A stretch of 64,000 nucleotides of DNA from Antilocapra americana (GCA_007570785.1 ML664183.1:21219570-21283569); one strand, 5' to 3'; counted from the stretch's first letter, positions 35,507 to 48,179 are shown. The notes: generated by a model from the letters alone, not told the origin. Program-made: numbers and translations.

Positions 35507-37150
35507 CTTGCTCATTAGTGTCTCACTTATTTGCAGGCTGAGACAAAATAATATTCATTTAGTGATCCTTAAAATCTGGCACTATAGTTTATACATCATA
35601 GGTGGTGATTCTGTTTCAAGGCCATACTATTTATACTCACATTTAAAATTACCTCCTCATTCTGCCTCCCCTTATCCATTCACATGTTCAGGGAGGTAAT
35701 GGTTACATTTGATATTTCCATGTATATTTTTTGGTCCTGCCACCATTTTAATCTAAGTGGCTCTAGTATTCAATTTGAATAAAGGTTGCATATCAATTCA
35801 GTTTCTGAGTTCTTTGAACCTTTGGAATTTATACAGAGATTCTACCAAGAGAACATAATTTTGCCATAAATTACTCACAGTAGCTCTTTCTCTCACTCAA
35901 AACTGACTACGTGCCCTAATGAATTCCCACAGTTCCTTCCAATATTTCCTCATGCAACCAGTGATATTTGAGCATGAAACTAATATAGGAAGCCCCATAT
36001 GTCATCATTAGTTTGGAATCAATGGTCTGCTATATTACAAGGTAATAACAAATAAAAATCCCAGTACAAAAGAAAATTTATCTACATCCAAGCAAACTTT
36101 TAGTTAAAATAAAAATAATAAAAATAAAAATTCACCTAGATTAAGTAACACTATTTTTTCAGTATTACAAAATTCTATAGCCTCCCCTATGGACACATGT
36201 GGAATCTACAGAGAAAAACAAAATGGCTCACAGACACAAGTGATGACAAGAGTAAGAATAACTCTTCAAAAAGTGGAAAAAGGAAAAAAATGACTATAAC
36301 CAACTCTTAGAATTCAGGCAAAATTAAACTTTTAGATGATAAACACATCCACTCCATCCGGAAAGTATCCTGTCTTCTGTTGAGATTATTTTTTCTGCCA
36401 TCTTGAATTTATTCACAGGTTTGGATCCTGAGTAAAACTCAAAGCTGTATCTCCCCCTCAATGTTAAGGCTACAATGAAATGTAAATGCATACATGCTAG
36501 AAAAAAATTGAGATAACAACTGAGAGAAGTTTTGTATTATTTTACACATGGAAGTAGGGATGAAAGTTCCTATTGCCTAATATTATATCTGTTTGTTTAC
36601 AACAGAAGAAATAAACTTACCTATCCTTTAGAAAATTTACATTTAGGGGATTACCTTATTTTTTTTAAACTTTACTGTGTACTCTTATTATACAAGGTTT
36701 TATTATTTATTCATTATCAAAAGCCCACATGATCTAGTGATTACAAAAAAGATTAATTACTCAATACACATTTGCTTGACACACATTTTTTTGATCAAAG
36801 AAAAATAATAATTACCTTTTGAGTTTAACTTCAAACTTGAGCTTTGAATCAAAATTCTTGGGAATTTTTACAAAGGGCTTCAGTTTATTTTTGTCTTTAA
36901 AGTTGGATGGTGAAAAGACACAATCCAGATTATGCAAAATTTAAATGGGGAAAGACTAAGAAACAAGTCAGTAATGAATGTTTAACTTAAATCCTTTCTT
37001 CTTAGAATTATAATTATTACTGTTAATTTTTAAACTACTTTTATAGCTCACTCATTGAGCTCAAATAATCTCATAAATGGATATATTATAATTTAAAAAG
37101 TTCTCTTAGAAAGCAAGAGTTTTTAAACCTCTTTCTAAAGAATACTCAAA
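35507..37150. other. Repeat-poor unique AT-rich stretch
   Basis: No SINE, LINE or LTR recognised. Small A-rich patches only. Part of a 10.8-kb interval lacking ruminant repeats. Confidence 0.45.
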
Positions 37151-37159
37151 ACTTTACCC

Positions 37160-37900
37160 CATAATATCCCACACAGGCAGCTAGCGGTAAGATAGCACAC
37201 ACGCTCATCTGTTTGAGTCCCTGAACGGTTGATATTTAAGGATCATTTTTGTGGCAAACTGAGGGAGACCACATTCCCTGTTTCACATGCACATTACAGC
37301 ACCATCTGAGCCAGGAGGGTGTCCCCACTCAGGGCAACTGGGCACACATTAAACTGAACTTCTATTTCATAGGAGAATGAGTCCACAGTCACGGGGATCG
37401 AGTTGCTGAAATTTGAAGACTTGAACATACAGATCAATGCACTAACTTAGCCACAACTAAAGAAAACTAAAGAAACTAACAGAGAAGCCATCTGCAGTGA
37501 AAAATAAGTTCCCATGAGCGTGCATAAAAAGTTTCAAACGAGGTGTGCCAACTACTGGAAGCATTCTGTGGTTAAAATGTGCCTCTTTCACCAAGTATTT
37601 GCTTCCCTGTCTTTAAGCAACACAATAACCCTATGCTTTAAGTATTTGGTTACCAGATTTGACAATTAGCTCTACTTGCAAAAGCGAATGAGTATGGACT
37701 TGGAGTTAACCTTACATGAGGCCATCACATTATACTCGAGTTGACAATGGATCTCTGCATCCACGTTACAACTCCATCACAATGATGGCCATCTGTGCAT
37801 GCTGGAGACACATTAGCATGTGTTTAATGGAAAGACCACATCACAAAGCAGAAAAACGGTTAGTACCATCTAGTATTCATTTTGTTTTACAGGGATAAAG
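37160..37900. other. CpG-retaining unique segment, candidate conserved non-coding element
   Basis: Non-repetitive sequence with several CpGs ('ctagcggtaag', 'acacgctc', 'gaacggttg', 'cacggggatcgag', 'aaacgagg', 'actcgag', 'ccacgtt'). No coding frame of note. 'ttttgttttacag' near 37880-37892 resembles a splice acceptor, but no exon can be supported. Confidence 0.3.
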
Positions 37901-38639
37901 TCCACCTGGATTCAAATTCTAAATGGTTAATGCTTCCAATATTTTTGTAAAGGAGCCAATATTCTAATACACTGAAAGATTTGTATATAAATATCAGGAT
38001 ACTCTAGATGACTACAAACCGCAAAATATAATTCTGTTAATTGTGAAACAGAGTTAGCCACTGTAACTCACCTACTAACTCTAACCTCCTTCAACTATCA
38101 CACACAAAACAAAACCTCATGCATGTGTACATGAACACACAAAAACCGAATATGCCATGCCAATGCCGACACCATTTTCCTAAATTTTGTCAGGGAGACA
38201 GAAACAAACCAACCAAAAAGGAAAAACAGTTGAGGATTATAATTACATTTTTTAAAAATGACAAACCATAGAATCATAATTCAAAAGCACGTGTCTTTCC
38301 AAATATCGCACTGACTTCTCAACAAAATTACAATACCACACAATAATCTAGAAGGTTGAGGGGGCAAGGGGTTGTGCTCATTCTTCCAGCAGATAATTAC
38401 ATGTACATCATTACTGCTCAAGTCTTTGAACAGGCATGACAGAAAGTGATCTCATGACAGAGATCCGTTATGCTGAAACAAAGTCTCAACTTTCTCCATA
38501 CTTCACTCCTGCCTTAAATTTGAAAGACCAAGAAAAGGGAGGGGGAAAAAAGAATTTACTTGCCAGTTTAAAGTTTCATCTTTAGCCCACATAAGGTTCT
38601 GCAGCAAGTTTTCTTGCAAAGGCTCTTTCCTGCACATTC

Positions 38640-39120
38640 CTTTCAAAACAACCAATGTTCATAATCTAGGTCCAAGATGGTTTGTTCTCACGTCACACTT
38701 CTCGTTTCTGGGAGGCATTGTTATCCAGTTTCACATCATCAAGAAAACGTAACTAGAGATTAAAAAAAAAAGAAAAACACCTCAACGTATTAATCCAGAA
38801 GGCATACTATCCTTCTCCGGTTCTGAGATATATGCCAACTGCCTTAGTTATCACAAGCAACTAACTCTAAGCTGCTAGCAGGGATCTGTCCGCCCTCTAT
38901 CTGTTGCTATTAGCTCAGCACGTTGATTCACTGGCACCGAAGCAACAGCAATTAGCTATCCTGCTTCAGCCCTTGCAGGGGAGAGCTGAAGGCTCTAAAC
39001 CACACAGCGACAAGGGAGCTCTTTGCACTAATTAGTAGCAGGGCCTACAACCTGATAGAGAAATTGATGCCCCACTGATCATCAGTGTTGGCTGCTTTAT
39101 TCTACTGCGTCCTCTCAGCC
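38640..39120. other. CpG-retaining unique segment with homeodomain-type TAATTAG sites
   Basis: About ten CpGs in 480 bp ('ctcacgtcac', 'tctcgttt', 'aacgtaac', 'caacgtatt', 'tccggtt', 'gtccgcc', 'cacgttg', 'caccgaag', 'agcgac', 'tgcgtc') plus 'caattagc' near 38950 and 'actaattagtag' near 39030. No repeat and no open frame. It looks like a candidate enhancer; conservation is not testable here. Confidence 0.35.
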
Positions 39121-41170
39121 TGTCTGGTGGTTCTCTGTTTTCTTTTGTGTGGTTATTTTTACTGTTTTACCTCATCAGCATTAAGAAGTTTAGCTGCTTA
39201 CATTCCGTGACAGTATTACTGACAAGTCAAAATAGTCTCTTAATCTCCTTTCATCATTCTCTCTCACTCTCTCTGCCCTTTAAATCTACCCTTTTATATC
39301 AAGTACTCCACATCTTCATATCTTTAGGGCATAAGCAAACTTCACACATTCTATAGAAGCTAAAAATATATTTTCTAGGTTCTTATAAGCACACATGACT
39401 CATTAACAGTATTATACAGAAACATACTATAAAATAGCACATATTTCTTTAATATTGTGATATATGAGATGCCCACAACAATATTTTGAAAATGGACATG
39501 AAAACTGGTGAAAAAGCATAGTTATTTTTAACTATGAAAAATGTAGCTATTAAATCAGGTATAGCATTTGGTGTCTAGGATTTATGCAAGTTCATATCAA
39601 ATTTTACCCACACGTTCATCTGAGGCTCTCAGAAGGAAGAAGCTAAAACTGAAAGCAATTTTGGAAGTGTGGTTGTGACAGAGCAAATATCTTGAAGTTG
39701 GTTAAAAGTGACAAGATGAAATGTACACAGACAAAATCCCCACAGCACATGTTTTCTTCATAGATAAGGAAGATTCTTTATCATGATCATATCCTCATCC
39801 TATTTAAGAAAAAAAATGCACAGTGCCTCTAGAGTGTTGCCATATTTATACACATTCATTCTTACAGAGTAACACCTCACTTAATTCAAAATTCACTTTT
39901 TTGGCAAGTTCAGTTTTCCAGAGAGAGAAACATTTTGAAGAATGTGTAAATAATCCAGAGTCAGTCTAACATGTCACAAATGCCAAGCAGTAAAATGTGT
40001 ACAGGTATGTCATAGATAACTAATAGGTGAACTCAGACTCTTCAGACAGAACCTGGTTGCCCTTATATACAACTCAAAGAAATGAAAGCATTTGCCTCCT
40101 TCAAGACAAAGGCTGTAGGACAGTAGTGAGAATTTACAGGAGACAGATTCATTTTATAGTTGTGAGGACTGATGTTTTAAAAATTCAAACATTGATCATT
40201 TAATAAAGATTCTTTTATCAATAAACATTTACACAAAGTTGTGCATACTTAGCTTGAGGAGATTTTTTTCACTTTGGGAAACAGCACATATATGGAATAA
40301 TCCATACACTGATATAGTTGGTTAGATAAAGCAGCTGGTATTATGAAAACCATTCCAGTAACAATAGGAGTTATTAAATGTAATTTTTTTAAAAGACAAA
40401 GTCAGCTTCATTTCTGGTGACATCCAATTAAATATAATTTTGATGACACATCAAGAAGATAGCTAGAATGCAGAAAATTTCATCTCTTCTTCATGTCCTA
40501 CAAAAATCAGATCATTACCAACTGAACTCTTGTAGACAACAAGAGCTGATTATTTTCTTTTTTAAAAAAAATCTCTATATTGATATTTTGGTAAAATATA
40601 TGTTTAATAAAATGTAATATCCTAGAGGATAATATAGGTGAATTTTAGGGGACCAATTAAAAAAACTATATTAAACAAAAGAGAAAAAGTCACTAACAGA
40701 TCCTGAGATAATTTCTGTTAAAAAATAAGGCATATAATATTATAGATTAGACTTTAAGTCTCTCTCCTCCACATACATTTTAAAGTCAAATTAAATTCTG
40801 CTCTGTACACTGTATTTCAATTTCCTTTTTTCCTTTAACAAAATAACTGGGATTTTCTTTTAGTCAATAAAACTATATTAAAATGATCGTTATTATGTTT
40901 TATCATATATCCACATATACAATTAATCAAAATAGTTACATTTCAACATTTATGTTGTTTCTAATTTTAATATGTCTGTAGAAATGTCTTTTACTCTATT
41001 CTTATTATCAGCATAACTTTCTAGGAATGGAAATAATTGGTCCAAGGAAGTTGATAATTTATTGTCAAATAAACTCGTGGATCACATTTGACGATTTTTG
41101 TGTTATCTTAGTATCCCTAGTAATTTATTTATGTTACTATATAAACAAGGCCATGGTTTAATTTATCTTT
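39121..41170. other. Repeat-poor unique AT-rich stretch
   Basis: No recent mobile element or exon recognised. A short CT-rich patch lies near 39255-39275. Confidence 0.4.
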
Positions 41171-41415
41171 AGCTTCCCACGTAGCTCAGTTGTAAAGAAA
41201 ATGCCTGCCAATGCAGGAGATGCACGAGACACAGTTTCAATCCCTGAACAGGTTTAATGCAAGAGACACAGATTCAATTCCTTCGTCGGGAAGATCCCCG
41301 GATATGGGAAGCCATTCCAGTATTTTTTCCTGGGAAACCCCATGGACAGAGGAGCCTGGCAGGCTAGTCTATGGGATTGTAAGGAGTCAACGTCACTAAA
41401 TGACTGAGCACACAT
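41171..41415 (+). mobile_element. Bov-tA SINE with internal duplication
   Basis: Sense copy: 'gcttcccacgtagctcagttgtaaagaaaatgcctgccaatgcaggag' then a duplicated A-B segment. 'gagacacagtttcaatccctgaacagg' is followed at about 41262 by 'gagacacagattcaattccttcgtcgggaagatcccc', and the rest of the Bov-A part follows ('ggagcctggcaggctagtctatgggattg'). First ruminant SINE after 10.8 kb without one. Confidence 0.9.
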
Positions 41416-42510
41416 ACACACATGCCTTACTGCATCTGTCCAAGAGCCTCACATATGAAGCAAATGTTTAATGAATAAAGTACATGCATACAGCTCTAAT
41501 ATCTTGTTTGTCTAATACACACTTGAAACACATGATTTTAAACACTATAAAATATGCCTTCCATAGTACAAAATGTGAAACTTCACCTTTCATTACAAAT
41601 CTTTAAAAGAATGGTTAAAAAGAAACAAATAAAAGAATAGCAAAGTTCATGGTGGATAGAGACTGAAGGAGGCATATTTAAAAGGGGCAGAAACAATAAT
41701 CCAGGATGGATCAGACAGAGCTCTCAAATTAGACTAAAGAGAGTCTGTGAAAATTAAGACTGAGTGAAAGATATACATGAAACAAAAGTCGGTATGGACT
41801 AGGTACAAGATACTATTAGGAGAATCCAAAAAGAATAAAGAAAGTACTTATAATTCAGATAAACATACTCTTACAGTTTAACTGTGATTTAGGGTGAACT
41901 TCAGGGTTAGAACACAACTATGGAAACATGCAACTAATTCAAAAGAGTGGATTCCAGCAACGTGGATTGAGTGGCACCATGCTGTGTCAAGAACCTAAGT
42001 CTGAGAGGCTGGGGACTGTGGGTTTGATTTCTGACTCTGTGTGTTCTAGCTAGGCAAATAATTGAACTTATTTAAGTCTCAGTCAGGTTTCTTATTTACA
42101 CTGAACAAAAATTTCAGAGAGTTATTTCTCTAAAGAGCCTGCTATTCTTCTAAATACATTATAATTTCTCGTGCCTCTAGAGCTATGTCTATAATTCAGG
42201 AGACATATAAGTACCCATGTTAAGAGTGCTAGAGCTGGCAAGTGCCTGATAACTAATGGTTATATGACCTTGAACTAATTCTTTAACCCCTATGAGAGTT
42301 TAATTCTTAATCTGAATATTAATATAGTAACTACCAACACTTAGTAAGATATTTAAATGTGATACATATTATAAATACTTAAAACAGCAAAGGAATACTG
42401 CATATATTTAATATTTTTTAGGCATTAATATTATCATTTTAACATAAAGTTTTCTGTGATTAGTTTACAGGTGCAAGTAAGAAAGAGACAGTACTCGTAA
42501 AGCAATGTTT
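41416..42510. other. Unique stretch
   Basis: No recent repeat or exon recognised. Confidence 0.4.
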
Positions 42511-42526
42511 TAAAGTTTGATTTTTG

Positions 42527-42655
42527 GGAAGAGGGTTTGGGGGGAGAATGGATACATGTATTTGTACAGCTCAGTCCCTTTGCTGTCCTCCTGAAACTAT
42601 CACAACACTGTTAATTGGCTATACTCCAACATAAAATAAAAAGTTCAAAAAATGA
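42527..42655 (+). mobile_element. Very short bovine-type L1 insertion with 16-bp target-site duplication
   Basis: Only the last ~129 bp of L1: 'gagaatggatacatgtatttgtacagctcagtccctttgctgtcctcctgaaactatcacaacactgttaattggctatactccaacataaaataaaaagttc'. The exact 16-bp taaagtttgatttttg stands at 42511-42526 and 42656-42671, which fixes both ends. The tail is A-rich ('aaaaagttcaaaaaatga'). Confidence 0.93.
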
Positions 42656-42671
42656 TAAAGTTTGATTTTTG

Positions 42672-43047
42672 TCTTGTCATTACAGAATTTCAGGCAAGGA
42701 GGTCCTGTTATCAGTTATGTCATATGTTCCTTGTTTTTATTTGTGTAAGGGTCATCAGGTTATTGTTAAAATAAAGAATCCTGGGGACTATAAATCAGAA
42801 GATCTGGAGTAGGCCTGCAAGTGGACAAGTCAAGCTAAGCTTATGTCCATTCACTGTCACTGTAGTATATACCAGCAAGAGCCCTGGTTCACAGCCCCAG
42901 GTCACAAGGTTCACAGTACTGCAACACAAGGCTGTGGTCAAGCACCTGTGCACTGGAACTGGCTATAGAAATTGAAATTCCATTCTGACAGTTACCAGTC
43001 AGTTGATCTTCCCCAAGCTGCTCAATGTCTATGGTTCAATTTTCTCA
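42672..43047. other. Unique stretch, nothing recognised
   Basis: No repeat or exon recognised. Confidence 0.35.
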
Positions 43048-44430
43048 TAATGTTTAAGCTAGATTTAGAAAAGACAGAGGAACCAGAGATCAAATTGTCA
43101 ACATTTGTTGGATCATAGAAAAAACAAGAGAATTCCAGAAAAACATCTATTTCTGCTTTATTCATCACACCAAAGCCTTTGACTGTGTGGATCACATCAA
43201 ACCGTGGAGAATTATTCAAGAGATGGGAATACCAGACCACCTTACTTGCCTCCTGAGACACCAATATTCAGGTCAAGAAGCAATAGTTAGAACTGGACAT
43301 CGAATAATGGACTGGTTCAAAATTGGGAAAGGAGTATACCAAGCCTGGATGTTGTCACCCTGCTTATTTAACTTGTATGCAGAGTACATCATGCAAAATA
43401 TTGGGCTTGATGAGCACAAGCTGGAATCAAGATTGCCAGGAGAAATATCAATAACCTCAGATATGCAGATAACACCACCCTTATGGCAGAAAGCAAAGTG
43501 GAACTAAATAGACTCTTGATAAAGGTGAAAGAAAGAAGAGAGTGAAAAAGCTGGCTTAAAATTCAACAGGCAAAAAACTAAGATCATGGCATTTGGCCAC
43601 ATCACTTTATGGCAAATAGATGGGGAAACAATGGAAGCAGTGACAGACTTTATTTTCTTGGGCTCCAAAACCACTGCAGATGGTGACTACAGCCATGCAG
43701 TTAAAAGACACTTGCTCCTTGGAAGGAAAGCTATGACCAACCTAGACAGTGGTTTAAAAAGCAGAGATATGACTTTGCTGACAAAGGTGAAAGTGAAAGT
43801 CACTGAACCATGTCTGGCTCTTTGTGAACCCATGGACTATACAGTCCATGGTATTCTCCAGGCCATAATACTGGAGTGGGTAGCCTATCCCTTCTCCAGT
43901 AGATCTTCCCGACTCAGGCATCAAACCAGGGTCTCCTGCATTGCAGACAGATTCTTTACCCATTGAGCTATCAGGGAGGTCTGTATAGTCAAAGCTATGG
44001 TTTTTCCAGTAGTCATGTTGGATGTGAGAGTTGGACCATAAAGAAGACTGAGTGCTGAAAAATAGATGCTTTTGAACTAAGGTGTTAGAGAGGACTCTTG
44101 AGAGTCCCTTGGACAGCAAGAAGATCAAACCAGTCAATTCTAAAGGAAATCTGAATACTCATTGGAAAGGCTGATGCTGAAGCTGAAGCTCTAATACTTC
44201 GGCCACCTGATGTGAAGAGCGGACTCATTGTCAAAGACCCTGATGCCGGGAAAGATTGAAGGCAGGAGGAGACGGGGATGACAGAGGATGAGATGGCTGG
44301 ATGGCATCACTGACTCTAAATAGACATGAGTCTGAGTAAACTCTGGGAGTTGGCGATGGACAAGCTTGCCTGGCGTGCTGCAGTCCATGGGGCTGCAAAA
44401 AGTCAGACGTGACTGAGTGACTGAATTGAA
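43048..44430 (+). pseudogene. BovB ORF2 reverse-transcriptase remnant and 3' end
   Basis: Begins 'aagctagatttagaaaagacagaggaacc' in the RT fingers and runs through the palm, connector and 3' end. 'caaagcctttgactgtgtgg' (motif A region, AFDCV) is present. The catalytic box at 43462-43473 reads Y-A-D-N instead of Y-A-D-D (GAC to AAC), so a metal-binding aspartate is lost. A frame at 43187-43507 holds part of the palm. Frameshifts follow, and a Bov-tA at 43789-43976 interrupts the connector. Ends 'gtcagacgtgactgagtgactgaattgaa'. Confidence 0.93.
43789..43976 (-). mobile_element. Bov-tA SINE nested in BovB, antisense
   Basis: 'aaagtgaaagtcactgaaccatgtctggctctttgtgaaccc', 'ccatggtattctccaggccataatactggagtggg', 'catcaaaccagggtctcctgcattgcagacagattctttaccc' interrupt BovB between 'gctgacaaaggt' and 'ctgtatagtcaaagc'. 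'aggt' flanks both sides, a weak target-site duplication. Confidence 0.93.
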
Positions 44431-46094
44431 CAGTATATAAACTGCATAGCACAAAGTTAACAAAAGTTTTGTATTATTAAAAGCACAGAAGTCAATGACA
44501 CACATGTGGAATTAGTTTACTTTGAAGAATAAATTGGCTACATTAGAAGCTTTAGAAAGATTTTAAACACTGAAAACATTTTAACATTTAATCATTAAAG
44601 CTTAGAATTTCACTTAGTTTATGATAGGAAAAATGTTATCTATGCAGTTAAGAAATGAATCATTAAATAATATAAAGGTTCATAGAAAATGAACTTTTCC
44701 AAAAGTTCATATGAAATGAATCACTAAATATAAAAATGATAGCAAAGTAGATATGCATATTATATTAAATAACTTTAAGGATACTTATGCAGGCATTATA
44801 ATACTAATCACAAAATTATTTTTTTAAATGGCAAAATAAAAGGTCAAATATTTAAATTTGAAGAAAAGTTGTGCTCATCCTCTCTTAAAAACTGCATTAA
44901 AATGTATACATAAACATACATACTGGCAACATCATGGTCAATATAGCTTTGGTGACTACCACTGGAGAGACAGTGGTGGATTCCCCCAACCCCCAGGTCT
45001 CTTTTAATGCATTTTTATTTCTAAAATTATTTTCTTAGCAGCTCTTATTCTCAACGCCCCCTTTCATAGATAAACATTTGAATATATTTAGCATGTATTT
45101 TTGTTTGTCCTTGTGCAGAAATGTATATTTTGTGTTATTTTAAATATTCATAAAGGCAATTATATTAATATTTTGTGAGACCTTTCTGTAAAGATGAATT
45201 TTACAGAGAAACTGAATAGAAACACATCATGTTTCAGCTGTATGCCGAAAATCAGCTACATCCTACATACAGCTGTGAAGAGTACTATAAACTTTTGTAT
45301 TCAAGCCAGTTCATCTGTGCACTGTTGTTTAATGAACAATAAAAAGAAAATAGCTAGCCAAAATGAAAAATTTCATTTTTAGTAGTTAATTTTTGAAATC
45401 TTGACTTGTTTTAATGATAGGGTTATATTATACCTACCAACAGTAGGCTGGTAATACAAAGCTACTTTTCTTGTTATCAAGAGACTTGAAATACTGCCTA
45501 TTCCATTCACTATCTCTAGAAAATTTATATGCTAACTAAATAGAATTTTTTTTATGGGCTTTAGATTTCAGTCTGCTGGTAGGAAGAATTTCAGAGTATC
45601 TGATTTAAGTTAAGCAAACCAGTACTAATTCATACATTACTCTCAATATATCTCACTGAGAAAGTCAGACACAAGAGGATTTTGTCTATCCTTTCAGAAT
45701 GAGGACTGAGTCCTTGAGTCAATAGGAATTGCAAAGTAAAGGAGTAGAGAAGGCACTTTTTTTTAAAACCCAGATTAAAGCTTTAGTGAACAAAAGCTTT
45801 CTTGATATATCAAAATAGCTTTGCTCATTATGGACACAGTCTCACCAAGTTGCCAGGAATCAAGTCATTCTAGGCTTGTTATTGTCAGCGGTCACTTAGA
45901 GTTGAAATTCTAAGCTGTCGGGAATAACTACACAATAAAATCTCAATCAGGGACCTGAGGCCTGAAAGTTATCTGTACTCACATCAGTAAATCTTTGTTG
46001 TGATTTCATGTCTTTTTTTTTATTCTGACAATTCTTTATTGTCAGGATTCAAGGTAGCTATAGTTAACATAGCTTTTGTTTGTTTGTTTGCCAG

Positions 46095-46096
<2 letters not shown>
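44431..46096. other. Unique AT-rich stretch
   Basis: No repeat family or exon recognised. Confidence 0.4.

Positions 46097-46140
<44 letters not shown>
46097..46140. repeat. (AT)22 microsatellite
   Basis: Forty-four bases of pure AT dinucleotide. It yields an artefactual 'YIYIYI' frame. Confidence 0.97.
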
Positions 46141-46143
<3 letters not shown>

Positions 46144-46770
46144 AGCACTTGCCTGTTTTATAGCAACAGCTTGAGGGATAAAGCTGTTGTATATAATCTT
46201 CTTTTAATACTCAGCTGTGCTGAAGTATCAAACAAAGAGGCTACTACTTTAGAAGAACAGTTTAGGCATATAATACAGTAGTTCAAGGGCAATGTGAAAG
46301 AACCAATTTCATAAGCATATAGTTGCATATGTACATATACAATGTGACTAAGTAAAATATGTGAAGATGCTGCATCATTCATACTATTTTTTAAAGTTTA
46401 ATTCTTAAAGAGTAGTGAATTTACAATGAGAAATGTATCTGATGGATTTTGAAATATAGGAACTATTTTTAAGCTTAGATGAGATTAAACATTAAAAAGT
46501 GAAATTACTTATCTCTTTCATGTCATCTAAAATCTTTTGACCTAGGAAAATAAAACTAAGAAATGTAAAAATAATTCCTATAAAATATGTTCTAAATGAC
46601 ATGTTTAATATTTAGCTATTTCATAGTTGCTTATAGATACTTTTTTCTCCCTAAAGTAAAACATTTATACATTACAAAATAGTTCAATTAATCTAAATAA
46701 TATTATATATATAACTTATGCTACCTCTTCTCAATTCCAGGTCATATCTGCTGGATATACTCCTTGCATT
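46141..46770. other. Unique stretch, nothing recognised
   Basis: No repeat or exon recognised. Confidence 0.35.
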
Positions 46771-46983
46771 GAAAATGATAGTTGATCAGTCATGTCCAAC
46801 TCTGTGAGACTCAGCCACATGGACTGTAGCCCGCAAGGCTCCTCTGTCCATGGAATTCTCCAGGCAAGAATACTGGTGTGGGTTGCCATTTCCTTCTCCA
46901 AGGGATTTTCCCAATCCAGGGATCAAATCCTGGTCTCCTGCATTGCAGGCAGATTCTTTACTGTCTGAGCCACCAGGAAGGCC
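46771..46983 (-). mobile_element. Bov-tA SINE, antisense
   Basis: 'gttgatcagtcatgtccaactctgtgagac', 'ggactgtagcccgcaaggctcctctgtccatggaattctccaggcaagaatactggtgtgggttgcc', 'gatcaaatcctggtctcctgcattgcaggcagattctttactg'. 'ttgcatt' stands at 46764-46770 and 46991-46997, a possible 7-bp duplication. Confidence 0.93.
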
Positions 46984-46984
46984 C

Positions 46985-47570
46985 CACTAGTTGCATTATT
47001 GTACAACAAATTACCACAAATTTAGCAGCTTAAAATAACACACATTTACTATTTCATAGTTTTTGTGAGTCATAGGTTCAGGTCAGGACTCCACAAAGCT
47101 TTAGTCAAGGTTGTGACAGCAGGGCTGAGTTCCCTTCAGGAGACTTGATGAGGAAAGATTCCATCTACAGGCTCATTTGGGTGATCTGCATGACTGCCTT
47201 TGGTTGTGACTATATGACTGAGGGCCTAGGCCCTGGGTTTACCTCTTACTGACCACTGGCTGACGGCTGCCTTCTGGTGCGAGAGGCTGCTCACTGTTTC
47301 CTCTGCCTCATGGCCCTCCTTTTAGTCAGTTTACAACATGGCTGTTTGCTTCTTCAAGGCCAGCAGAAGCAGCTCTTCATGTGTACTAGGAAAACAAAAA
47401 CCTTACATCTCTCTTGTGACTTAATCACAAACTCAGTATCCCAAAAGCTTTGCCTTATTCCACTGGTTATAAGTAAGTTACAGGTTCCTTCCATATTCAA
47501 GGGGAAAGGATAATGCAGGACCTCATACCAGGTGATGAGATCAGGGTTGGTTTTAGAAATCTGTCTATCA
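46985..47570 (-). mobile_element. Ancient MaLR-type LTR (MLT1-like), antisense
   Basis: 'tacaacaaattaccacaaatttagcagcttaaaataacacacatttactatttcatag' is the antisense 3' end of an MLT1-type element. It ends 'tgatgagatcagggttggttttagaaatctgtctatcaca'. About 590 bp, decayed, of the same class as 1452-2047. Family assignment is from memory. Confidence 0.5.
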
Positions 47571-48179
47571 CACTGGATAAACTCTTGATGTATTTAATAT
47601 ATCCAGTCAGATGGCAAATTTCTCTATGTACGCATCAATAGGAATTTAATAAAATAAAGAATTTGAAGTATCTAAACAATAAGTTTGTTTTAAATATGTT
47701 TGAAAACTTTATAGAACTTTTTATATATATAAATAAATTTATATGTCTATAAATTACACATTGTTTTACCACATAAAAATAACAATATAACTCTAAGATA
47801 CAAACACTCAGATTAATTAGTTGATATAATTAAAAACAGAGCAATTGATGAAATTATTTCCAAAAATATACAATAAAAAGTAAAAATATATCTCAATATA
47901 ACTTTAACCTACATCCACCAGAGGTATTTAGGGATCACATGTTGTAGGACACTGTTTGCTATGAGCTATACTTTTATATATATTTCTAAAGACTGAGGAC
48001 ATTATACATTATTAGTGTATAAAGTAAAATTTGATTCAGTTTTGCTTTGTCTACTGATTTTAATTAAAAAATCTGAAGATAGATTGCCAAGATAATATAT
48101 TAGATTTCTTGAGCCTAAGACTAATTATTAAACACATGTTTAAAACAACAACAACAAAAAAAAACAGGTTTTAGGTACA
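47571..48179. other. Unique AT-rich stretch
   Basis: A short (AAC)n A-rich patch near 48145-48166 precedes the next SINE. Nothing else recognised. Confidence 0.4.

Noticed and set aside
46097..46140. Possible regulatory TATA cluster
   Set aside because: A pure AT microsatellite; no promoter context.
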